Positions 1 to 5,870 of a DNA stretch of 13,624 nucleotides are shown one piece after another. The position numbers were made by a program, and so were the translations under genes. Numbering within the stretch: position 1 is the first letter of the stretch; each line of letters starts with the position of its first letter. The notes beneath the pieces are model-generated. The model did not search any database and was not told where the DNA came from. It worked only from the letters and a program-made list of their open reading frames with translations. The DNA comes from an uncultured Bacilli bacterium (GTDB lineage Bacteria > Bacillota_I > Bacilli_A > RF39 > UBA660), in the NCBI GenBank assembly GCA_949025205.1, contig CARMXJ010000036.1, forward strand, positions 1 through 13,624, given 5' to 3'.

Positions 1-2
1 AT

Positions 3-1190
3 CTTATGAATGAAAGTTATTCTAAAGATTCATCAAAGAAAATGCGTTCATCACTGAAAGCAAGTAAAAAATCTGGCAATTTTATTGGTAAAACTGCCCC
101 TTTTGGTTATTTGAAAGATCCAGAAGATGTGCATAAACTAATCATTGATAAAGACGCTGCTGTCGTTGTGAAAAGAATATTTGAGTTAGCATTAAAAGGA
201 AAAAGTAAACAAGAAATTGTAGAAGAATTAACAAATAATAATATTTTGACACCTAGTGTTTATTTAAAAGAAAAACACAATATAAAGGTAAGTAGGATTA
301 GTCGTAAATGGAATACAAAAATGCTTGATACTATTTTGCAAAACAAAACATATATTGGTACTCTTGTTCAATGTAAAAGAACTAGAATAAGTCATAAAAC
401 ACATAATATGGTAAGAGTTGCAGAAGATGAATGGGTTATTTCAGAAGAAAGACATAATGCTATCATTAAAGAAAAAGTTTTCAATCAAGTGCAAGATATT
501 TTATACAATAGAAATGTTAGAGTGAATAAGGATGGAAAATTTTATAAATATACTGGATTTTTAAAATGCCCCGAATGTGGTAATAATTTATATAGAATAT
601 CAACTAAAAGAAATAATATTGAAACAGTCTTTTATTATTGTAGCACTTATGTAAAAACAAAGAAATGTAACAAGCATTATATTCTGGAAAAAGAGTTGGA
701 CAATATAGTATTAGAATCTTTAAACAAACATATTGAATTGGTATGTGAAATTGATACTAAAATAGATGATGTTGTTTCAACTTCTAAAGTAGAATACAAT
801 AGTGAATTAAAAAAAATTAGATTAAATGAAATAAACAAAGAATTAGAAAAATATAAAAAATTATTAGATGAACTAAAAAAGGATTATAAGTGTGATTTTA
901 TCTCGGATGAAGATTATGATGACTTTAAACAAAAATATTTATACGAAGTTAATAAATTAAATTTAGAAAAAGAGAATTTAAGCAAAAATAAAATAAACTC
1001 ATATAATTTAGAATGGATAAATCAATTTAAAAAAATAGGAAAACTGCAAGAAATTGACAGAAACATTGTTGATAGTTTTATTAAAAATATTTTTGTAAAT
1101 GATGATAAAAGTGTAGATATTATTTTTAGGTATAAAGATGAATATAAAAACGCAATAGGGTATCTGAAAAGTCAAAATAATGTGTTATAA
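3..1190 (+). CDS. Large serine recombinase, 5' end cut by the window edge
   Basis: Site-specific recombinase of the large serine (resolvase/invertase) family, which integrates and excises phages and conjugative elements. The frame is open to base 3, and the first visible ATG (base 6) lies inside the linker helix that follows the catalytic domain, so this is not a true start; the catalytic serine domain (roughly 130-150 residues) is outside the window. Counted from the ATG at 6: linker and start of the Recombinase domain with the hallmark GKTAPFGY near residues 28-35, the DNA-binding recombinase domain to about 170, a zinc beta-ribbon with C188, C191, C212 and C221, a Lys/Glu-rich coiled coil about 265-330, then a C-terminal tail. 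All of these are intact, so the gene is probably functional if its N-terminus is. Which element it mobilises cannot be seen. Its AT content and Asn/Lys-rich composition look higher than in the core genes downstream. Family call is firm; the specific element is unknown. Confidence 0.9.
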   Translation, partial: LMNESYSKDSSKKMRSSLKASKKSGNFIGKTAPFGYLKDPEDVHKLIIDKDAAVVVKRIFELALKGKSKQEIVEELTNNNILTPSVYLKEKHNIKVSRISRKWNTKMLDTILQNKTYIGTLVQCKRTRISHKTHNMVRVAEDEWVISEERHNAIIKEKVFNQVQDILYNRNVRVNKDGKFYKYTGFLKCPECGNNLYRISTKRNNIETVFYYCSTYVKTKKCNKHYILEKELDNIVLESLNKHIELVCEIDTKIDDVVSTSKVEYNSELKKIRLNEINKELEKYKKLLDELKKDYKCDFISDEDYDDFKQKYLYEVNKLNLEKENLSKNKINSYNLEWINQFKKIGKLQEIDRNIVDSFIKNIFVNDDKSVDIIFRYKDEYKNAIGYLKSQNNVL

Positions 1191-1191
1191 T
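1164..1191 (+). promoter_or_regulatory. Probable rbgA promoter with extended -10, inside the recombinase 3' end
   Basis: A perfect extended -10, TGTTATAAT, lies at 1183-1191; the recombinase stop codon TAA (1188-1190) is part of it. A weak -35 candidate, CTGAAA (1164-1169, 4 of 6 matches to TTGACA), stands 16 bp upstream. It would drive rbgA with a leader of about 65 nt. The call rests on sequence pattern only. Confidence 0.55.
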
Positions 1192-1245
1192 ATATAAGGA
1201 AAAGAGAGTTATACCTTTAAATAATTTTATTAAAAAATATTATAT

Positions 1246-1256
1246 AGAAAGAAGTG
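1246..1256 (+). promoter_or_regulatory. Ribosome binding site deciding the rbgA start
   Basis: AAAGAAGTG (1248-1256) resembles the AAGGAGGTG Shine-Dalgarno core and ends 6 nt before ATG 1263. The in-frame GTG at 1254 is the last triplet of this site, so it is unlikely to be the start. Confidence 0.6.
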
Positions 1257-1262
1257 ATTTTA

Positions 1263-2132
1263 ATGAATAATTCTGATAAAGAAAATGTTCTTAATAAAAG
1301 TGTAATCAACTGGTACCCCGGTCATATGGCCAAAACAAGAAGGCTTATCAGTGAAAAGTTTAACTTAATTGATATCGTTTATGAACTAATCGATGCAAGA
1401 ATCCCTTATTCATCAAAAATTAAAGATATTTATGATGTCATAAGAAACAAACCAAAACTTTTAATCATGACCAAAAAAGATTTATGTGATTTAAAAGTAA
1501 CCCAAAAATGGGTCAGTTACTATGAAAACTTAGGAACAAAAGTATTGCTTGTTGATTTAAACAACAATGCCGATTACAAAAAAATTATTGACACTACATA
1601 TGAAATGATGAATAAAGTTCAACAAAAAAGAGAAGGTAAGGGTCTTAAAGAAAAAGAAATAAGAGCGTTGGTAGTCGGTATACCAAATGTTGGGAAAAGT
1701 ACTCTTATCAATAAAATGGCCAATCGTCATGTCGCAGATGTTGGAAACAATCCAGGAGTTACCAAAAACATATCATGGTTAAAAACTCCTTACAACATCT
1801 CTCTTTTAGATACTCCAGGAATTCTATGGCCAAAAATAAGCGAGGAGAAAATTGCTCTTAACTTAGCTGCTATGACAAGTATAAAACAAGAAGTTTTGCC
1901 AATTGATGATGTTGCAGTCTATATCTTAAAAACATTGCACGAATACTATCCAACTCTTTTAAAAGAAAGATACCAAATTAGCAATGTAGATGACTTTGAA
2001 GAAGTCTACAATGTGATTGGAAAAAATATGGGAGCTATGAAAAATGGAGAAGTGGACTACGACCGTGTCAGTAAAAAAATCATAAACGACATAAAAATGG
2101 AACATATAAAAGATATTACATTTGATAGATAA
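1263..2132 (+). CDS. rbgA: Ribosome biogenesis GTPase RbgA (YlqF)
   Basis: Circularly permuted GTPase that in B. subtilis drives a late step of 50S ribosomal subunit maturation. The 289-residue protein carries the RbgA signature NWYPGHMAK at 16-24, then DARIPYSS at 44-51, and the GTPase motifs in permuted order: G4 TKKD at 70-73, G1 P-loop GIPNVGKST at 139-147, a candidate G2 Thr in the NNPGVTK stretch at about 165-171, and G3 DTPG at 183-186. A C-terminal helical region of about 100 residues matches the ANTAR-like ribosome-binding tail of the family. Length is normal (B. subtilis protein about 280). ATG 1263 is chosen over an in-frame GTG at 1254 because that GTG is part of the Shine-Dalgarno site. 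It lies two genes upstream of rnhB, as in Bacillus apart from one extra gene in between. The gene usually found upstream, rplS, is not visible; the recombinase sits there instead. Confidence 0.96.
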   Translation: MNNSDKENVLNKSVINWYPGHMAKTRRLISEKFNLIDIVYELIDARIPYSSKIKDIYDVIRNKPKLLIMTKKDLCDLKVTQKWVSYYENLGTKVLLVDLNNNADYKKIIDTTYEMMNKVQQKREGKGLKEKEIRALVVGIPNVGKSTLINKMANRHVADVGNNPGVTKNISWLKTPYNISLLDTPGILWPKISEEKIALNLAAMTSIKQEVLPIDDVAVYILKTLHEYYPTLLKERYQISNVDDFEEVYNVIGKNMGAMKNGEVDYDRVSKKIINDIKMEHIKDITFDR

Positions 2133-2152
2133 GAAAAAAGTCTTTTCTTTTG
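2131..2152 (+). terminator. Weak A/T hairpin after rbgA
   Basis: AAGAAAA (2131-2137) can pair with TTTTCTT (2143-2149) around a 5-nt loop, followed by a short T-rich run. The stem is all A/T apart from two G-C pairs or fewer, so it is weak. It overlaps the rbgA stop codon and stands directly upstream of the next promoter. Confidence 0.35.
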
Positions 2153-2161
2153 TTAAAAAAA

Positions 2162-2170
2162 TGTTAAAAT
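2162..2170 (+). promoter_or_regulatory. Extended -10 promoter of the 2197 gene
   Basis: TGTTAAAAT matches the extended -10 pattern TGnTATAAT with one change. No good -35 stands 16-18 bp upstream, which extended -10 promoters tolerate. Predicted transcript start near 2177 leaves about a 20-nt leader holding the Shine-Dalgarno site AAAGGA (2181-2187 region). Confidence 0.5.
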
Positions 2171-2196
2171 AAGTGCAAAAGAAAGGAACTATTTTT

Positions 2197-3090
2197 ATGC
2201 AACTATTTCGCATTGAATGTACAAAAGAAGAACAATTTTCACTAAAAAGCAAATTATTAGAAAAAAAAGTAAAATACGATATGGCAAATTCTCTAATGAA
2301 TGTCAAAACACCTTATAAAAGTTTATGTGCTATTACGATTGCTTTAGAAGAAAAAGAAGTACCTCGTTTTTTAGAAGCCATAAAAGAAGTGAATACTTCA
2401 AAAAATATGCGTTTGTATTCCGAAAAACTTTTAAAACAACAAAACAGAATGGATTATCCTTACTATGCACCTTACATTTTATTAGAAAAAGAGTATCCTT
2501 ATTTAAAAACAACTTTTTTTTACCAAAAACTAAGTGCCTCTTTAGAATTTCTAGACGATATAGAATTAGAAGAAAAAGTAAAAGTATTCCCAAACTTTTT
2601 AGAATTTTTAGAAATTACAGAAGAAGAAAATAACCGTATAGTAGGAAATTATCAAACCGCAGTTCGTATATTAGATAGTGGAGAAAATACCAATGAAGAC
2701 TTTGGAGAATTTGAAATCATTTGTGAACAAGAAAATGGTGTTTATAGAGTAAATACCAACATAACAAATTATCGAAAAAGAGTAAGAATCCAAAATTCTT
2801 TATATGACTACCTTTTTAAAATTCCTATGAAAAATGGGAAAAGCAACTTTCAAATCACTGAATATTACGTTTTAAGAGGGGAAGATACTATCCTTCATTT
2901 TGCGAGTGATTCAAAAGTTATAGAGCTTTATCAAAAAGAAGAAGGCAAAATGAGGACATTCCCTTACAAAATACTTTCTAAAGCAAATCCAAAAGAGGAA
3001 GAAGAACAAAAGATAGTAGAAGAAATAGAAGCATTTTTAGAAAAACAAGAAGCGTTAGTAAGAAGTAGGACAAGGAAACAAAGCGAGTAA
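2197..3090 (+). CDS. Unrecognised 297-residue cytosolic protein between rbgA and rnhB
   Basis: I do not recognise a family. ATG 2197 is chosen because a clear GAAAGGA ribosome site stands about 9 nt upstream; an in-frame GTG at 2173 lies before that site and would add 8 residues. The protein has no signal peptide and no membrane segment. It is rich in Glu, Lys and Tyr, with a mixed alpha/beta N-terminal half (begins MQLFRIECTKEE), a Tyr-rich stretch DYPYYAPY near residue 86, and a beta-type region about 180-260 containing NYRKRVRIQNSLYDYLF. The C-terminal 40 residues form a charged helix (KEEEEQKIVEEIEAFLEKQ). It has its own extended -10 promoter and a terminator-like hairpin overlapping its stop codon, so it looks monocistronic. 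B. subtilis has no gene at this place between rbgA and rnhB. Coding status is supported by length, ribosome site and flanking signals; function is unknown. Confidence 0.85.
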   Translation: MQLFRIECTKEEQFSLKSKLLEKKVKYDMANSLMNVKTPYKSLCAITIALEEKEVPRFLEAIKEVNTSKNMRLYSEKLLKQQNRMDYPYYAPYILLEKEYPYLKTTFFYQKLSASLEFLDDIELEEKVKVFPNFLEFLEITEEENNRIVGNYQTAVRILDSGENTNEDFGEFEIICEQENGVYRVNTNITNYRKRVRIQNSLYDYLFKIPMKNGKSNFQITEYYVLRGEDTILHFASDSKVIELYQKEEGKMRTFPYKILSKANPKEEEEQKIVEEIEAFLEKQEALVRSRTRKQSE

Positions 3091-3106
3091 AAAACTTTGT
3101 TTTTTT
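3076..3106 (+). terminator. Rho-independent terminator overlapping the 2197-3090 stop codon
   Basis: AAACAAAG (3076-3083) pairs perfectly with CTTTGTTT (3095-3102) over 8 bp; the 11-nt loop contains the TAA stop (3088-3090), and four further T bases follow. The T tract and coding-end position favour a terminator, though the stem has only two G-C pairs. Confidence 0.55.
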
Positions 3107-3146
3107 ATGGGAAAGCAAAAAAAGCAAAAACACTTTTTCAAAAATA

Positions 3147-3155
3147 TGCTAAAAT
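3147..3155 (+). promoter_or_regulatory. Extended -10 promoter of the rnhB operon
   Basis: TGCTAAAAT is an extended -10 box. It would start transcription near 3162, giving about a 17-nt leader before ATG 3179. It probably drives rnhB, the LTA-synthase-family gene and topA together, since no other promoter or terminator is seen between them. A convincing -35 is absent. Confidence 0.5.
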
Positions 3156-3165
3156 AAAAAAGTCT

Positions 3166-3173
3166 GGAAGTGA
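3166..3173 (+). promoter_or_regulatory. Ribosome binding site deciding the rnhB start
   Basis: GGAAGTGA stands 5 nt before ATG 3179. The in-frame GTG at 3170 lies within this site and is therefore a poor start candidate. Confidence 0.6.
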
Positions 3174-3178
3174 AGCAA

Positions 3179-3844
3179 ATGGCAAAAGTAGAAGTCGATT
3201 TATTAAAATACGAAACAGATTTATACAAAAAGAACATAACATTAATAGCAGGCGTGGATGAAGTAGGAAGAGGTCCTTTAGTTGGACCAGTTGTTGCTGC
3301 AGCAGTAATACTTCCAGTAAACTATAAATTAGAAGGACTAACCGACTCCAAAAAATTAAGTGAGAAAAAAAGAAACCAATTTTATGAGATTTTACAAAAA
3401 GATGCAGTTGCCATCGGAATTGGAGAAATTTCTGCTAAAAAAATCGATGAAGTAAACATTTATGAAGCAAGCAAATTAGCCATGCTAGAAGCCTTAAAAA
3501 ACTTAAAAGTAAAACCAGAACATGTCCTAATAGATGCGATGCCTCTAGATTTAGATATCCCTTCTACAAGCATTATACATGGGGATGCTCTGTCATTATC
3601 CATAGCAGCCGCAAGTGTTATTGCCAAAGTAACCAGAGATGAAGAAATGTATGAACTTCATAAAAAGTATCCAGAATATCATTTTGATAAGCACAAAGGA
3701 TATCCTACAAAACTGCACTTAGAATGTTTAGAAAAATATGGGCCACTTAAAAATTATAGATTTACATACAAACCAGTTCGTGATTTAATAGGGGAAGGTG
3801 ATGGCGTAAGACATGAAAAAGAACACGAAAAACAAACTATTTAA
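3179..3844 (+). CDS. rnhB: Ribonuclease HII
   Basis: Metal-dependent endonuclease that cuts the RNA strand of RNA-DNA hybrids and starts removal of single ribonucleotides from DNA. The 221-residue protein shows the type II signature GVDEVGRGPLVGP from residue 25, giving catalytic D27 and E28, then DSKKLSEKKR near 60, D119 in LIDA, and D154 in the SIAAASVIAKVTRDE block, completing the DEDD active site. The YHFDKHKGYPT motif near 163-174 is also family-typical. Length is normal. ATG 3179 is chosen over GTG 3170, which is inside the ribosome site. The last 32 nt overlap the next gene in another frame, implying translational coupling. It is the first gene of a likely three-gene operon. Confidence 0.97.
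   Translation: MAKVEVDLLKYETDLYKKNITLIAGVDEVGRGPLVGPVVAAAVILPVNYKLEGLTDSKKLSEKKRNQFYEILQKDAVAIGIGEISAKKIDEVNIYEASKLAMLEALKNLKVKPEHVLIDAMPLDLDIPSTSIIHGDALSLSIAAASVIAKVTRDEEMYELHKKYPEYHFDKHKGYPTKLHLECLEKYGPLKNYRFTYKPVRDLIGEGDGVRHEKEHEKQTI
3791..3803 (+). promoter_or_regulatory. Ribosome binding site of the LTA-synthase-family gene, inside rnhB
   Basis: GGGGAAGGTGAT lies within the rnhB coding region, ending about 9-10 nt before ATG 3813. An in-frame ATG at 3801 is followed at once by a stop (3807), so 3813 is the only usable start. Confidence 0.6.
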
Positions 3845-5858
3845 AAACTATATTTCTTTTTTAATTCCAATTTTTAGTATTGAAGTCCTATTTCGCGTGC
3901 TTTTTAATATGCCTTTAGTAGACTGGGCGATGGCACGTCTCTTTTTAAGCTGTAATATTTTTGCTTTAGTCGTTTCTCTAATTGTTTTGCCTTTAAAAGA
4001 AAAACAAGGAAGAATAATAAGCATTCTCCTATTACTTATTACTACCATTTATGCTATTTTACAAGCCGGATTTAAAAACTATTTAGGAGTGTACATTTCA
4101 TTTAAAACGAGTGGCCAATTAGGAGCAGTAACAGAATACGTAAGAGATTATTTTGACTCTTTTAATCCTTACTTTTATACCATGCTTATACCTTTTATTT
4201 TGTATTTTTTCTATAAGTTCTTTTTTGAAAAAAAGATTTTTAAAACCTATTATTTTGAGGAAGGAAGCATCTTTGAGAAAAAAGGACTAAAAAAACACAC
4301 AAGCATAGCTTTTATCCTCCTTTTCTTCTTATGTTTTGTTTATTACAAAACTTTAAATATATCCTTCATGCAAAACGCTTTGCAATTAGAGAGTACAAAA
4401 TCCTTATTTAAAAATCCTAATAATCCCAATATCAGTGTCAACCAATTTGGTATCGCTGTATTTGGCCTTTTAGATGTAAAAACAACGCTTCTACCCGTAG
4501 AAGACCAAGAAATTCGTTATTTTGAAAAGAAAAATACCGAAGAAGTAACAGATAATACAAGACATAAGAATGATACAAAGTGGATAGAATTAAACAACAA
4601 CACCACGGATGCCAACTATATTACGCTAAACAATTATTTTATGAGTCGTGAAATTACACCTAAAAATGAATACACAGGTTATTTTAAAGACAAAAATTTA
4701 ATTGTCATTATGATGGAATCCGTAAACGAAGTCTTTATAAATCCGGAATACTATCCAACATTTTATAAGTTATATAACGAAGGATGGAGCTTTACAAATG
4801 CTTATTCTCCAAGAAATTCTTGTTCAACGGGAAACAACGAAATGAGTGGGATGACAAGTCTTTTCTCTATCTATCGTACTTGTACGGCAAACGATTATAA
4901 AGATAACGTTTACCCAGAAAGCATCTTTAACCTTTATAACCAAAAAGGCTATAAAACAAATTCCTTCCACAATTATACCGAACACTATTATTACCGAGCT
5001 ACCATTCATCAAAATATGGGCTCAGGCACCTATTATGGAGTAGAAGATTTAAATATTCCGTATTCAAATGCTTACAAAGAATGGCCAAGTGATATTTCTT
5101 TAATGGAAGAAGCTATGAAAAGAATCGATACCGAACATCCATTTATGAACTGGATAACAACGGTCACTAGTCATCAGCCTTACTATACCAGTAGTGAATA
5201 CGGAGACAAATACTTAAATTTATTTGAAAATACAAATTACCCCATAACCCTAAAACGTTACATGTCTAAACTAAAAGAACTGGATTTAGCTTTAGCTCAT
5301 TTACTTGAATTATTAGAAGAAAAAAAGGTTTTAGAAGATACTGTCATCGTTTTATATGGAGACCATTATCCTTATGGACTTAGTGATTCTGACTTAAATT
5401 ATGCACTTCCTTACAATGTGAGCGAAAGAAACAATGTAGATAAAACCCCATTTGTTATTTATAATGCCGGGGAAACTCCCAAAGTTTTTAACGAATACAC
5501 AACGTATCTCAATATCTTGCCAACCATTGCGAATCTTTTTGATTTAGACTATGACCCAAGACTTTATATCGGAGAGGATATTTTAGCTCCTAATTACAAA
5601 ACATCTTATAAAAATCGTGTGATACTTGCAGATGGTTCTTGGGAAAATGAGGTCGGTAGATACGATGCTACAAATGGTATCATGACTTATTTCGGCGAGC
5701 AAGATTACACGGAAGAAGAAGTTATTTCCTACAATAGGGAAATTAATGATATGATAAAGATGAGCAATTTAGCCATCACCACCAATTATTTTAAATACTT
5801 GAGTGACGGCCTATCAAGTAGTAACGAAAATAATGAAACACAAAACGATACAAATTAG
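3813..5858 (+). CDS. Lipoteichoic-acid-synthase-family membrane phosphoglycerol transferase
   Basis: Membrane enzyme of the LtaS/sulfatase-fold family; characterised members transfer glycerol phosphate from phosphatidylglycerol onto a glycolipid-anchored chain outside the membrane. The 681-residue protein has five predicted N-terminal membrane helices (about 13-31, 38-60, 67-86, 119-138, 162-182) and then an extracellular domain with the family active site: E302 in MMESVNE, probable nucleophile T339 in CSTGNNE, H454 in TSHQPY, and D517-H518 in YGDHYPYG. Architecture and length match LtaS (about 650 residues). The nucleophile context differs from the GKTSDSE form of staphylococcal LtaS, so it may be a primase, a paralogue or make a different polymer; hence no symbol. 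The extracellular domain has exactly two cysteines, C337 and C357, bracketing T339. The tail is low-complexity Ser/Asn-rich. It overlaps rnhB by 32 nt and precedes topA by 12 nt, suggesting one operon. Confidence 0.92.
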   Translation: MKKNTKNKLFKNYISFLIPIFSIEVLFRVLFNMPLVDWAMARLFLSCNIFALVVSLIVLPLKEKQGRIISILLLLITTIYAILQAGFKNYLGVYISFKTSGQLGAVTEYVRDYFDSFNPYFYTMLIPFILYFFYKFFFEKKIFKTYYFEEGSIFEKKGLKKHTSIAFILLFFLCFVYYKTLNISFMQNALQLESTKSLFKNPNNPNISVNQFGIAVFGLLDVKTTLLPVEDQEIRYFEKKNTEEVTDNTRHKNDTKWIELNNNTTDANYITLNNYFMSREITPKNEYTGYFKDKNLIVIMMESVNEVFINPEYYPTFYKLYNEGWSFTNAYSPRNSCSTGNNEMSGMTSLFSIYRTCTANDYKDNVYPESIFNLYNQKGYKTNSFHNYTEHYYYRATIHQNMGSGTYYGVEDLNIPYSNAYKEWPSDISLMEEAMKRIDTEHPFMNWITTVTSHQPYYTSSEYGDKYLNLFENTNYPITLKRYMSKLKELDLALAHLLELLEEKKVLEDTVIVLYGDHYPYGLSDSDLNYALPYNVSERNNVDKTPFVIYNAGETPKVFNEYTTYLNILPTIANLFDLDYDPRLYIGEDILAPNYKTSYKNRVILADGSWENEVGRYDATNGIMTYFGEQDYTEEEVISYNREINDMIKMSNLAITTNYFKYLSDGLSSSNENNETQNDTN

Positions 5859-5870
5859 AAAGGGAAAAGT

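Noticed and set aside
1959..2306. Minus-strand frame of 115 residues across the rbgA/2197 junction
   Set aside because: Phe/Ser/Ile-rich product typical of the reverse strand of Lys/Glu-rich genes; no ribosome site or promoter on that strand.
2325..2633. Arg/Phe-rich 102-residue frame on the + strand inside the 2197-3090 gene
   Set aside because: Different frame of a well-supported gene, no ribosome site, composition typical of an out-of-frame A-rich gene.
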